This document shows positions 1-8,302 of a stretch of DNA of 35,758 nucleotides, in pieces (position 1 is the stretch's first letter; each line of letters opens with the position of its first letter). The translations under genes were made by a program, and so were the position numbers. The notes under the pieces are model-generated. The model saw only the letters and a program-made list of their open reading frames with translations, was not told where the DNA came from and did no database searches. Source of the DNA: Myxococcota bacterium (GTDB taxonomy: Bacteria; Myxococcota_A; UBA9160; UBA4427); NCBI GenBank assembly GCA_029941885.1, contig JAPYTP010000044.1:1-35758 (forward strand). Reading direction: 5' to 3'.

Positions 1-817
1 CGGGACCGCCGATCTCGTAGAGCGCCTGGGATGTCACGGTTCCGATCGAGATCAGGCCTCCGGTTCCATCGTCGTGCTTCCCGATCACGACGGAGCCATC
101 CTCTGCGACCTCGGCCCAGGGGAAGCCGATATGCTCGATGCCCGGCACCTCCCGGAAGAAGGAGTAGTTGCCGCCGGTGACCTGGCTGCTGCATTCGATG
201 AGATGGCCGGCAACGACGGCCCCAGCGAGTTCGTCCCAATCGGTTCGGCTCCAGCCGTGGTGCCAGGCCGCGGGACCGCAGACGATCGCGGCATCCGTCG
301 CGCGGCCCGTGATCACGATATCGGCGTCGCGGTTCAACGCGTCGACGATGCCCCAACAGCCGAGATAGGCGTTCGCCGTCATGAAGCGATGGGGATCCTT
401 GATCGGTTCTCCCGTCTCGAAGTGATGGAGCTGATCACGGGAAACGAACTCTTCGATATTGGGCATCAGGTCGTCGCCGCGGACGAATGCGATCTTGGGG
501 TTCAGACCGAGGTTCTGGGCGATCTCGCGGACCGCTTCGGCACAGCCCTCGGGATCGAGTCCCCCCGCGTTCGAGACGACCTTGATACCCTTTTCGAGGC
601 ACGTCCCCATGACGTCTTCCATTTGACTCACGAAGGTGCGCGCGAAACCGCCGTCGGGGCGTTTGGCTCGGGTCTTGGCGAGGATGAGCATCGTGAGTTC
701 GGCGAGCCAGTCCCCGGTCAGCACGTCGATCGGCCCACCTTCGACCATTTCGCGTGCACCGGTCGTGCGATCTCCGAAGAACCCGGAGCAATTGGCAATG
801 CGGATCGGATCGGCCAC
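1..817 (-). CDS. AtuA/DUF1446 family protein, 3' end beyond the window (partial)
   Basis: I read this frame by translating the minus strand; it is open for 272 codons from a GTG at 817 and runs off the left edge. The product begins ADPIRIANCSGFFGDRT, and the NCSGF(F/Y)GDR signature near the N-terminus is the hallmark of the AtuA/DUF1446 family. AtuA is a protein of the acyclic terpene (citronellol/geraniol) utilisation cluster of pseudomonads, and its biochemical role is not settled. A GAGGAA element lies just upstream of the GTG. The gene is divergent from the crotonase series at 1058, which fits a shared acyl-CoA catabolic locus. Family assignment is firm; the terpene substrate is only suggested. 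Plus-strand and other-frame ORFs over the same stretch are shadows. Confidence 0.85.
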   Translation of the reverse strand, partial: MADPIRIANCSGFFGDRTTGAREMVEGGPIDVLTGDWLAELTMLILAKTRAKRPDGGFARTFVSQMEDVMGTCLEKGIKVVSNAGGLDPEGCAEAVREIAQNLGLNPKIAFVRGDDLMPNIEEFVSRDQLHHFETGEPIKDPHRFMTANAYLGCWGIVDALNRDADIVITGRATDAAIVCGPAAWHHGWSRTDWDELAGAVVAGHLIECSSQVTGGNYSFFREVPGIEHIGFPWAEVAEDGSVVIGKHDDGTGGLISIGTVTSQALYEIGGP

Positions 818-916
818 GGCGATTCCTCTTTTCCCAGGCTTCCCGCACATCCGAGAGGGCGGTGCACGATGCATTCGGATGCGGACTGAGCGTCCACCGG
901 ACTCGTCCGGGGCTGC

Positions 917-946
917 TTGACACCTTCCTAACAGCTCAGGTAACAA
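917..946 (+). promoter_or_regulatory. possible sigma70-type promoter for the 1058-7210 series
   Basis: A perfect TTGACA hexamer at 917-922 lies in the 240-base divergent gap. An 18-base spacer separates it from TAACAA at 941-946, a weak match to TATAAT. It would give a leader of roughly 100 bases before the crotonase at 1058. The -35 is exact but the -10 is poor, so this is a tentative call. Confidence 0.3.
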
Positions 947-1057
947 GAAGCAACTGAAATTACCGACCAGCTCTGGACCGGTTCACCGACGGGTGGCGGG
1001 CTGAGACGTTCGAGGCGCGGCTCCGACGAGTGCCGATGAGAATGACGGGGGGTTCGG

Positions 1058-1837
1058 ATGGGGTGCGTGAAGGTCGAAGTGACCCGAGGCGTTCTGACCG
1101 CGACGCTCGCGGACGACGCCAATCGCAATGCACTCGGAGCCGAGCTGCTCTCCGAACTGTTGGCGGCGCTCGATCGCGCCAACAGGGATCCGGCGATCCG
1201 CGTCGTCGTACTCACTAATGAGGGGTCGACTTTCTGCGCGGGCGCAAATCTGAAGGAACAGTCGGCTCGGAACGAGAGCGGTGAGTCCACGGTGATCTCG
1301 GACTTTTCGACGATCCTCACGACGATCCAGCGCTCTCCGATCCCGGTCGTTGGCCGGATCGATGGGCACGTGGTAGGAGGTGGCAACGGCCTCGCGGCGG
1401 TCTGTGATATCGCGATCGCGCGGGAGGACGTCAAGTTCGGATTTTCGGAGGTGCGACTCGGCGTGACGCCCGCAATCATCTCCGTCGTCTGCCTGCCGAA
1501 GATGCGTCGAGGCGAAGCGATGGAAGCCTTCCTGCGCGGGAATCGCTTCTCGGCGCAGAAGGCGGCCGAATATGGGCTGATCAGCCGAGCGGTCCCCGGC
1601 GGCGAACTCGATGCCGCGATCGAAGAGGTCGTCGTTGACTTGTGTAAGGGGGGACCGAACGCCCTCGGGATCGCCAAGCGGCTCGTCTACGAAATGGGGC
1701 AGCACGACCCGGATGAGGCCCTCGAGTGGGCGACGCGGCTCTCCGCCGAATGTTTTGCGAGTGAGGAGGCGCGCGAGGGGATGCGGGCCTTCCTCGAGAA
1801 GCGCGACGCGAGTTGGACCGGGTCGGAAGAACAATGA
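1058..1837 (+). CDS. enoyl-CoA hydratase/isomerase (crotonase family)
   Basis: This 259-residue protein is the usual crotonase length. The oxyanion-hole segment reads FCAGANLKE near residue 65, and the second signature reads DGHVVGGGNGLAAVCDIAIA near 110. Of the two glutamates of classical enoyl-CoA hydratase, the second is present (FSEVRLGV). The first, in the GGGxE position, is glycine (GGGNG). That substitution is common in the branched-chain members such as methylglutaconyl-CoA and isohexenylglutaconyl-CoA hydratases (LiuC and AtuE types). Together with the divergent AtuA gene this hints at leucine/terpenoid-like chemistry, which is inference. A G-rich element at 1047-1052 precedes the ATG. 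It is the first gene of a plus-strand series with gaps of 14 to 95 bases. Confidence 0.9.
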   Translation: MGCVKVEVTRGVLTATLADDANRNALGAELLSELLAALDRANRDPAIRVVVLTNEGSTFCAGANLKEQSARNESGESTVISDFSTILTTIQRSPIPVVGRIDGHVVGGGNGLAAVCDIAIAREDVKFGFSEVRLGVTPAIISVVCLPKMRRGEAMEAFLRGNRFSAQKAAEYGLISRAVPGGELDAAIEEVVVDLCKGGPNALGIAKRLVYEMGQHDPDEALEWATRLSAECFASEEAREGMRAFLEKRDASWTGSEEQ

Positions 1838-1913
1838 CGGATGGATTGTCCGGGATCGCTCGCTATCGCGAGAGACCCGATCGATCGGCTGCATGACGTA
1901 AAAGGACTCCCAG

Positions 1914-2927
1914 ATGAAGATTGATTCCGGATTGATGGGGACATCGGACCTCGCACAGATCCCCGACCAGGCACGCGCCCTCGAGGCGCAGGGCTACGAC
2001 GGGATGGTGACGGCCGAGATGGCCAGCGACCCGTTCCTGCCTCTCGTGCTGGCTGCCGAGCACACCGAACGGATCGAGTTGATGACGTCGATCGCCGTCG
2101 CGTTTGCGCGCAACCCGATGATCGTTGCGAATATCGGCAACGACCTGCAGGCCTACTCGAAGGGTCGTTTCATCCTGGGTCTCGGTTCACAGATCAAGCC
2201 GCATATCACCAAGCGCTTCAGCCAGCCCTGGTCCCATCCGGCGGCCCGGATGCGCGAGTTCGTGCTCGCGATGCGCGCGATCTGGGATTGCTGGTACGAG
2301 GGCGAAAAGCTCGATTTCCGGGGCGACTTCTATTCGCATACGCTGATGACGCCGATGTTCACGCCGACGAATAATCCGCACGGGGCTCCCAAGGTGATCG
2401 TGGCGGCGGTCGGGCCGAAGATGACCGAGGTCGCGGGCGAAGTGGCGGACGGGATGCTCATCCATGCCTTCACGACCGCGAAATACATCCGCGAAGTGAC
2501 CCTCCCCGCGATCGAGGCAGGGCTGGCGAAGTCCGAACGCGCGCGCTCCGATCTGCAACTGTGTTATCCCGCCTTCATCGTGACGGGGAACGACGAACGA
2601 GAGTGGGAAGCGATGCGTTCGGCAACTGCCAAGCAGCTGGCCTTCTATGGATCGACGCCGGCCTACCGGGGCGTTCTCGAGATTCACGGCTGGGGGGACC
2701 TGCAGGCCGAGCTCAACACGCTCTCGAAGCGCGGGGAGTGGGACACGATGGGCGAGCGGATTACGGACGAGATCCTCGAAGAATTCGCAGTGGTGGCCGA
2801 ACCGGCAAAGGTCGTGGGTGCGCTCAAGGGCCGCTTCGGCGGACTGGTGGACCGGATGTTGTGCACCTTTGCGTTCGCCGGCGAAGAAGATCGGGCCGCC
2901 TACATGGAGGAACTGCGCTCCGGTTGA
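1914..2927 (+). CDS. LLM-class flavin/F420-dependent oxidoreductase (TIGR03617-like)
   Basis: The 337-residue product is a luciferase-like (bacterial luciferase/methylene-H4MPT reductase fold) TIM-barrel protein. Typical blocks are the N-terminal GYDGMVTAEMASDPF, the SIAVAFARNPM segment, YSKGRFILGLGSQIKPHI around residue 90, and KVIVAAVGPKMTEVAGEVADG near 160. The pattern resembles the TIGR03617 F420-dependent subfamily best known from mycobacteria. The cofactor (F420 or FMN) cannot be read from the sequence, and no F420 biosynthesis gene lies in this window. Its place between a crotonase and acyl-CoA dehydrogenases suggests a redox step on an acyl or cyclic intermediate. Confidence 0.85.
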   Translation: MKIDSGLMGTSDLAQIPDQARALEAQGYDGMVTAEMASDPFLPLVLAAEHTERIELMTSIAVAFARNPMIVANIGNDLQAYSKGRFILGLGSQIKPHITKRFSQPWSHPAARMREFVLAMRAIWDCWYEGEKLDFRGDFYSHTLMTPMFTPTNNPHGAPKVIVAAVGPKMTEVAGEVADGMLIHAFTTAKYIREVTLPAIEAGLAKSERARSDLQLCYPAFIVTGNDEREWEAMRSATAKQLAFYGSTPAYRGVLEIHGWGDLQAELNTLSKRGEWDTMGERITDEILEEFAVVAEPAKVVGALKGRFGGLVDRMLCTFAFAGEEDRAAYMEELRSG

Positions 2928-2998
2928 TCGGATTCCCGGTCGATCGGAGTGGACCACACGCCACCAGATTCGCGGGATCGACCCGAGAAGGGCACCAC

Positions 2999-3799
2999 AT
3001 GACTTTGCAGGTGAGCATCGATTTCCGAGACGAGGTGGCGGAACTCCACTCGTTTCTCGAGACGCTGACACCCGAGGACTGGGAGACCCAGACCCTCTTC
3101 ATGGACTGGGCACCCTGGGACATCGTTGCCCATCTCCACTATTTCGACGAGGTCTCGCTCCACGCGGCCGCCGGAGAAGAGGCGTTCGCTGCTCGCAAGA
3201 AAGAGCTGATCGAATCAGCGGGCGAGGGCATGACGAGAAAAGAACTCCAACGTCGTGAACTCGGTCGATTCGCCGCTCCGGTCCTCCTCGATCGCTGGAA
3301 GTCCACCTCTCTTGAACTCGCGATGCGGCTCGGTGAGCTCGATTCGAAAGCCCGCCTCCCCTGGTTCGGCCCGGATATGGGCGTGCAGATGTTCACGACG
3401 GCACGTTACATGGAGACCTGGTCCCACGCCCAGGCGATCTACGATCTCAAGCAGGTCCGGCGCAAACACACCGACCGGATTCGCAACATCGCCGCCATCG
3501 GTGTGCGGACCTTCGGCTGGACCTTCGTGAATCGCCGACAGGAGATCCCGGGGCCGCCTCCCTTCGTCCGCGTGACGTCGCCTTCGGGAGAGGTCTGGGA
3601 ATACAACGACCCGAGTGAGACCGAGCGGATCGAAGGAGATGCGGTCGATTTCTGCCTGACGGTGACGCAGGTTCGAAATGTCCGTGACACAGAGCTATCC
3701 GTCACGGGTGACATTGCGAATCAGTGGATGATGATCGCCCAGTGCTTCGCCGGGGTCCCGGCAGATCCTCCGAAGCCCGGGGAACGTGTTTTCGCATAA
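2999..3799 (+). CDS. TIGR03084-type DinB-like metal-binding protein
   Basis: This 266-residue protein has the four-helix DinB/maleylpyruvate-isomerase-like N-terminal domain. Candidate metal ligands are the histidines in DIVAHLHYFDEVSLH (residues 45, 47 and 55) and E139/H143 in METWSHAQAI. It matches the TIGR03084 pattern (WAPWDIVAHLHYFD, followed by RYMETWSHAQ). Relatives in actinobacteria are thiol-dependent (mycothiol) enzymes, but the role of the TIGR03084 group is not known. I chose the ATG at 2999 because the conserved domain starts there; the longer open frame upstream runs inside the LLM gene and carries no recognisable sequence. It sits 71 bases after the LLM gene in the same series. 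Confidence 0.8.
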   Translation: MTLQVSIDFRDEVAELHSFLETLTPEDWETQTLFMDWAPWDIVAHLHYFDEVSLHAAAGEEAFAARKKELIESAGEGMTRKELQRRELGRFAAPVLLDRWKSTSLELAMRLGELDSKARLPWFGPDMGVQMFTTARYMETWSHAQAIYDLKQVRRKHTDRIRNIAAIGVRTFGWTFVNRRQEIPGPPPFVRVTSPSGEVWEYNDPSETERIEGDAVDFCLTVTQVRNVRDTELSVTGDIANQWMMIAQCFAGVPADPPKPGERVFA

Positions 3800-3891
3800 C
3801 ACAGAGAGCGTGAGGCACGAAGTCGACTCCGGCCGTGCTGTGGTTCCAGCGTGGACAGGGTTCATCACCTGGAATCGGAGGAGGGGCGAAG

Positions 3892-5088
3892 ATGGATCTC
3901 GAATACGCTGCGCACTACGAGGACTTCCGTCAGGAGGTCCGGGCGTTTCTGCGTGAACACAAGGATCAGCGCCCCTCCGGATCCTATTTCGAAGTACCGC
4001 GGCCGGAACTCTCGCAATGGCTCTCTCTGCAGATCGAGCACGGCTATTGGGCGCGCACGATCCCGAAGGAGTACGGGGGTTACGGCGCGGAACCCGACCT
4101 GCTCGAGACGGTCATCATGGACGAGGAATTCAATCGAGTGCATGTTTCTCGGGGATTGAACGCGCAAGGCCCCTCGATGCTCGTGCCGACGCTGCTGGCC
4201 CACGGGACCGAGGAACAGAAGAGACGTTGGATCGGTTCCACGCTGCGGGGAGAGACCATCTGGTGCCAGGGCTATTCCGAGCCCGGGGCCGGGAGTGACC
4301 TCGCAAGCCTAACGACCTCGGCGCGAGAGGATGGAGACGATTTTCTGATCAACGGGCAGAAGATCTGGACGAGCACGGCGGACACTTCGGAGATGATGTT
4401 CGTGCTCGTGCGAACCGAGCCCGACGCACCCAAACATGCCGGCATCAGTTATATCCTGCTGCCGATGGACAGCCCGGGTCTCGACGTGCGGCCGCTCGTG
4501 ACGATGTCCGGTGATCTGGGAGAGAATTCCTTCAACCAGGTCTTTTTCCAGGATGTCCGTGTGCCACAGGCGAATGTCGTGGGGGGACGTGGTGAGGGTT
4601 GGAAGATCGCCAACACGACGCTCCAGCACGAACGGAGTTCGCTCAGTTCGAATGCGGAAGGGACCTTTCTCCGACTCGTTCGTCTGATGAAGGGCGAGAC
4701 CGTAGGCGGTGTGTCTGTGATGGCGAGCCCCGTCTATCGCGATCGATTGATGAGGCTCCAGTCGCGGATGTTGGCGATGAAATACCACGCGATGCGAATG
4801 TTGACCTGCAACTTGAAGGGCGAAGCACCCGGGGTTGCGGGACTGATCGTGAAACTCCAGAACTGTCAGCTCAGCTACGACATGGCCTCGCTCGGGATCG
4901 ACGTGATGGGTGAGCTCGGGGTGCTCTACGACCATACGAAATACGAGCGAGAGCGGGGCTATTGGCAGACACAGGCTTTCTTCTCACTGGGTCTGATCAT
5001 CGGCGGGGGGACCGCACAGATCCAGAAGAACATCATCTCCGAGCGCGGACTCGGTCTGCCCCGCGAACCCAAGCCGGCGAAGGCCTGA
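3892..5088 (+). CDS. acyl-CoA dehydrogenase, alpha-type subunit
   Basis: The 398-residue flavoprotein shows the standard acyl-CoA dehydrogenase blocks. These are WCQGYSEPGAGSDLAS (125-140, FAD/substrate binding), the INGQKIWTS strand at 153-161, and the C-terminal GGGTAQIQKNIISERGLGLP. The medium-chain catalytic position (the Glu of YEGT) is glycine, but Glu247 in LQHERSS lies where the catalytic base is found in FadE/ChsE-type alpha subunits. The ATG at 3892 follows a strong GGAGGAGGGGCG site, which decides against the longer frame from 3835. The partner gene begins 14 bases downstream. By analogy with mycobacterial ChsE pairs, I infer a heterotetrameric enzyme in which this is the catalytic subunit. 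Confidence 0.9.
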   Translation: MDLEYAAHYEDFRQEVRAFLREHKDQRPSGSYFEVPRPELSQWLSLQIEHGYWARTIPKEYGGYGAEPDLLETVIMDEEFNRVHVSRGLNAQGPSMLVPTLLAHGTEEQKRRWIGSTLRGETIWCQGYSEPGAGSDLASLTTSAREDGDDFLINGQKIWTSTADTSEMMFVLVRTEPDAPKHAGISYILLPMDSPGLDVRPLVTMSGDLGENSFNQVFFQDVRVPQANVVGGRGEGWKIANTTLQHERSSLSSNAEGTFLRLVRLMKGETVGGVSVMASPVYRDRLMRLQSRMLAMKYHAMRMLTCNLKGEAPGVAGLIVKLQNCQLSYDMASLGIDVMGELGVLYDHTKYERERGYWQTQAFFSLGLIIGGGTAQIQKNIISERGLGLPREPKPAKA

Positions 5089-5102
5089 GCAGGAGCGAAT
5101 CG

Positions 5103-6191
5103 ATGGATTTTGGACTCTCGGAAGATCAGCGGCTCCTCGATGAGACGATTCGCTCGTTCCTGGCCGCTCGGGTTCCGATCACCCGGGTGCGCGCCTTGCG
5201 GAATGAGGACTGCCCCAACGATCGATCGATCTGGCGGGCACTGGCCGAACTCGGGGCGACGGGCATCCTCGTTCCGGAGCCACAGGGCGGGAGTGGACTC
5301 GGCCTGCTCGACGCCGTGGTCGTCGCACAGGCGTTGGGTCATTCGGCGACACCGTCCGCCTTTCTTTCCACTGCAGTGATGGCGCCGACGGCGCTTTCCC
5401 GGATCGGGGGCGCGCAGGCCGAGGCGTGGATGAGCGGGATCGCGACTGGGGAAATCGTCATGGGTGCGGCGTTCACCGAACTCTTCTCCGTCCGCGAGAA
5501 CGCGGGAGTGCTGCTCCGTGACGGCGTTCTAGAGGGCAGGGCGATGATGGCGATCGACGCGTGTGCGTCGGACCTGATTCTGGTCGCGGTCGATCAGGAG
5601 AGGTTGGCCGTCGTCGATCGACGGGCGACGGGGATCGAGACGACGCGGCTGGTCACCACGGATCTCACTCGCTGTACGGCCGAAGTCGCCTTCGACGGCG
5701 CCCGGCCGATCGAGATCTTCGAAAACGCCAGTGTGGCGATCGGCCGTGCGCTCGACGCGGGCCGGATCGCGCTGGCGGCGGATGCTTTCGGTGCCTGTGA
5801 GTCGATGATCGAACGCGCTGTGCGCTACGCGGGGCAACGGAAACAATTCGATCGATTGATCGGCTCCTTCCAGGCGGTCAAGCATATGTGCGCCGAGATG
5901 ATCGCGGATCTCGAACCCGCTCGATCGCTTCTCTGGTACGCCGCACACTGCTTCGAGGCGGAGCCGACGCAAGCGCCGCTGCTTGCGTGCCACCTCCTCG
6001 CCCACGTCTCGGAAATCGGCCGCGAGATCGCGAGTGTGTCGACCCAGGTGCACGGGGGGATCGGCTGGACCGACGAACAGAACCTCCATTTCTGGTACAA
6101 GCGGATCGCCGGCGCGAGACATCTCCTGGGGGGCCCGGAATTTCTGCGCGAAAGGGCGGCGAGTCTGCAATCCTTCGATCTCGCGTCGTAG
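5103..6191 (+). CDS. acyl-CoA dehydrogenase, beta-type subunit
   Basis: This 362-residue product is shorter than its neighbour. It starts with MDFGLSEDQRLLDETIRSFL, typical of the second subunit of paired acyl-CoA dehydrogenases. It has RYAGQRKQFDRLIGSFQAVKH (FAD-binding Arg/Gln region, about residue 240) and ends VHGGIGWTDEQNLHFWYKR. It lacks the alpha subunit's LQHER glutamate and its IxGGTAQI C-terminus. In the ChsE/FadE family this kind of partner completes the FAD site but is not catalytic. The 14-base gap from the preceding gene implies co-translation and a joint complex. The ATG at 5103 is preceded by AGCAGGAGCG; upstream codons in the same frame lie inside the alpha-subunit gene. Confidence 0.88.
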   Translation: MDFGLSEDQRLLDETIRSFLAARVPITRVRALRNEDCPNDRSIWRALAELGATGILVPEPQGGSGLGLLDAVVVAQALGHSATPSAFLSTAVMAPTALSRIGGAQAEAWMSGIATGEIVMGAAFTELFSVRENAGVLLRDGVLEGRAMMAIDACASDLILVAVDQERLAVVDRRATGIETTRLVTTDLTRCTAEVAFDGARPIEIFENASVAIGRALDAGRIALAADAFGACESMIERAVRYAGQRKQFDRLIGSFQAVKHMCAEMIADLEPARSLLWYAAHCFEAEPTQAPLLACHLLAHVSEIGREIASVSTQVHGGIGWTDEQNLHFWYKRIAGARHLLGGPEFLRERAASLQSFDLAS

Positions 6192-6286
6192 GTTGTCGGT
6201 GACGATTGGGATCCGACGCCTCCATCGTTTGGACGGATCCGGACCGGGCAGGGTCGATCGTTCGAACCCAAACAGAGGGCTGAATC

Positions 6287-7210
6287 GTGGCATTGAAATT
6301 CTCTCTTCAACTCCCGACGGATCGAGTCGAGAACCTGGCTGAGTTCGGGACCGCGGAGGCGATTGCGGAGATCGCCAGGGCGACGGAAGCGGCGGGATTC
6401 GAGGCGAGCTTCGTGACCGAGCATCCCTTTCCCACGGACGAGTGGTTGGGTAGCGGAGGCCATCACGCACTCGATCCCTTCGTGTCGTTGGCCGTCGCGG
6501 CCGGGGCGACCCAGAATCTGCTCCTGCACGCGAACATCCTCGTCCTCGCCTATCGCAACCCCTTTCTGACGGCGAAGGCGGTTGCGAGCCTCGATGCGAT
6601 TTCGGGCGGCCGCGTGATCGTCGGCGCGGGCGCGGGCTATCTCAAGGGCGAGTTCGCCGCGCTCGGAGCCGATTTTGCGAATCGCAATGACCGGTCGGAC
6701 GAAGCGCTGCTCGCGATGAAGGCCGCCTGGAGCGGGAAGTCGGTCGTGCTTTCGAAGCCTGGCTTCGAGGCGGCGGGCAATACGATGTTGCCCGCACCGG
6801 TTCAGAAGCCGCATCCGCCGATCTGGATCGGTGGAAATAGCCCGCGGGCGATCCGTCGCTCGGTTGATTTCGGCCAGGGATGGAGCCCCTTCCCGCTGCC
6901 CGCTGCTGGGGCGGGTCGGACTCGCACGTCGGCCATCGAGAGTGTCGATGATCTCGCGGCGGGGATCGCGCGGATGAAGGAATACGCGGAACGACAGGGA
7001 AGGACCGAAGCGCTCGACGTCAATTTCGTACCCTTTGGACTCCACATGAATACGCGAAAGCTGCCTCCGCAGGATTCGCTGCATGAGCAGTTCGCCGCGC
7101 TCGAGTCGGTGGGGGTGACCTGGGTGACGATGGGCCTACCGACGAAGAGTCGGGGGGAGTATCTCGATACGCTCGGGCGCTTCGCGGAGACATTTCTCTC
7201 GCAGCGCTAG
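6287..7210 (+). CDS. LLM-class flavin/F420-dependent oxidoreductase (TIGR03619-like)
   Basis: The 307-residue luciferase-like protein starts at a GTG at 6287. It shows FVTEHPFPTDEW near residue 45, the barrel strand NILVLAYRNPFLTAKAVASLDAISGGRVIVGAGAGYLKGEF at about 85-125, and KPHPPIWIGGNSPRAIRRSVDFGQGW around 170-195. This layout is typical of the TIGR03619 F420-dependent subfamily. It ends the plus-strand catabolic series and is distinct from the LLM gene at 1914, so the two are unlikely to be a recent duplication. Cofactor and substrate cannot be determined from the sequence. Confidence 0.85.
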   Translation: MALKFSLQLPTDRVENLAEFGTAEAIAEIARATEAAGFEASFVTEHPFPTDEWLGSGGHHALDPFVSLAVAAGATQNLLLHANILVLAYRNPFLTAKAVASLDAISGGRVIVGAGAGYLKGEFAALGADFANRNDRSDEALLAMKAAWSGKSVVLSKPGFEAAGNTMLPAPVQKPHPPIWIGGNSPRAIRRSVDFGQGWSPFPLPAAGAGRTRTSAIESVDDLAAGIARMKEYAERQGRTEALDVNFVPFGLHMNTRKLPPQDSLHEQFAALESVGVTWVTMGLPTKSRGEYLDTLGRFAETFLSQR

Positions 7211-7535
7211 GCGATCGATTCGGTCGTGGAATGGGTTCGAACGGTTCAGGCTCCATGATGGGAAAGACCCGCGTCCGGAGTCACGGGGCGGAGGAAAGCG
7301 GGGGAAATGCTCGTGGGTGACTCGGGTCATCGCCCGGCTCTCTCTCTTGCCAGATGAATTCCGGTCACCCTACCGAGTATCCTTTCGAATCAAACACTTG
7401 GATCATTCAACGCGGTCTAGAAGAGACCGAATGAGAGTTTCGTAAGGAAGTCACCGTGATAAGGTTGCTGGGCTCTCGAATTGGACTCTGCCACAGGGCG
7501 ACCCTTCGATCGGTGCCGGGAGGAAAAAGACAGCG
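7211..7535. other. intergenic region ahead of the antiporter operon
   Basis: No supported gene lies in this 325-base gap; the short ORFs here lack conserved features. It is less GC-rich in the middle (about 7350-7410) than its surroundings. It holds a small perfect inverted repeat at 7413-7429, with arms CGGTCT/AGACCG and a 5-base loop. It must contain the promoter of the antiporter operon, but I see no clear -35/-10 pair. A strong GGGAGGA ribosome site at 7518-7524 precedes the first gene. Confidence 0.5.
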
Positions 7536-8027
7536 ATGACCCGTGCGCTGACCCTGTTCGTCGCCCTTTTCGCTGTGTGGCTCCTCCTCTCTGGTCACTT
7601 CGACGCGACCCTCATGACCTATGGCGCGCTCTGCTGCGCAACGGTCGTCGCGCTCGTGACTCACCTCGGGATTCTCGATATCGAAGCACTCCCGGTTCGA
7701 CTGGGATTCCGCGCCCTCTTCTATGCACCCTGGCTCTTCAAGGAGATCGTCCTCTCGAATCTGTCGGTCGCGAGGGTGATCCTCGACCCGAGGCTACCGA
7801 TTCATCCGCGCATTCTGCGGGTGGACGCCAGTCAGAAGACCAACGTAGGTCAAGTGATCTACGCGAACTCGATCACCCTCACTCCGGGAACGGTAACCCT
7901 CGATATTCGCGAGGGGAAGTTTCTGGTTCACGCCTTGACGACGGATTCCGCACAGGGACTCCTCAGCGGGGAGATGGATCGACGGGTCTCCCGCTTCGAG
8001 GCGGGGGCGGAAGCGGAGGGGCTGTGA
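7536..8027 (+). CDS. mrpE: Na+/H+ antiporter subunit MrpE/MnhE
   Basis: The 163-residue protein is of normal MrpE length. It has two or three N-terminal membrane helices (ALTLFVALFAVWLLLSG, then a helix through residue 40) and the family segment FRALFYAPWLFKEIVLSNLSVARVILDP. A cytoplasmic domain follows with VIYANSITLTPGTVTLDI, the most conserved MrpE signature (NSITLTPGT). MrpE is a small subunit of the multi-protein Mrp cation/proton antiporter and is needed for full activity. It opens the operon here, unlike the A-B-C-D-E-F-G order of Bacillus and most proteobacteria. Its TGA overlaps the next start by four bases. Confidence 0.93.
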   Translation: MTRALTLFVALFAVWLLLSGHFDATLMTYGALCCATVVALVTHLGILDIEALPVRLGFRALFYAPWLFKEIVLSNLSVARVILDPRLPIHPRILRVDASQKTNVGQVIYANSITLTPGTVTLDIREGKFLVHALTTDSAQGLLSGEMDRRVSRFEAGAEAEGL

Positions 8028-8302
8028 ACGTCTTCGTGGTCGCCATGATCGGGGTGCTCGTGACGATGTCTCTGGCGCTCGCTCGCGCATTCCTCGGGCC
8101 GACTGTCTTCGATCGCGTGCTCGCCGCGAACATGATCGGGACCAAGACCGTGATCTTGATTGCGGTCGCGGGCTTTCTGACGGGTCGGCCGGAATGGCTC
8201 GACCTGGCCATTCTCTATGCACTGATGAATTTCACCGGCATGATCGCACTGCTGCGCTTCAGCAAGTTTGCGAATCTGGCGAGCGACGAGAGACTCAAGT
8301 AG
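8024..8302 (+). CDS. mrpF: Na+/H+ antiporter subunit MrpF/MnhF
   Basis: This 92-residue, three-helix membrane protein starts at a GTG that overlaps the mrpE stop (GTGA at 8024-8027), implying translational coupling. It carries the MrpF pattern RAFLGPTVFDRVLAANMIGTKTVILIA, with the conserved G-P-T-x-x-D-R segment, and ends with a short basic tail. The longer open frame from 7481 runs within mrpE and is not used. Its TAG shares one base with the mrpG start. Confidence 0.93.
   Translation: MNVFVVAMIGVLVTMSLALARAFLGPTVFDRVLAANMIGTKTVILIAVAGFLTGRPEWLDLAILYALMNFTGMIALLRFSKFANLASDERLK

Noticed and set aside
74-923. Long plus-strand frame (74-889) and minus frame (435-923) at the left end
   Set aside because: Both overlap the minus-strand AtuA/DUF1446 frame, which has a clear family signature; their own translations are Arg/Asp-rich without motifs.
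5825-7084. 419-codon minus-strand frame across the beta acyl-CoA dehydrogenase and LLM genes
   Set aside because: It spans two genes with strong family motifs on the other strand and has no recognisable motif itself.
7234-7242. GGTTCGAAC, like a tRNA T-loop
   Set aside because: No acceptor, D or anticodon stems could be matched around it and there is no CCA-type end; taken as chance.
7413-7429. Six-base inverted repeat upstream of the antiporter operon as a terminator or operator
   Set aside because: The arms are short, there is no T-run, and no second copy is present; too weak to name as a regulatory site.
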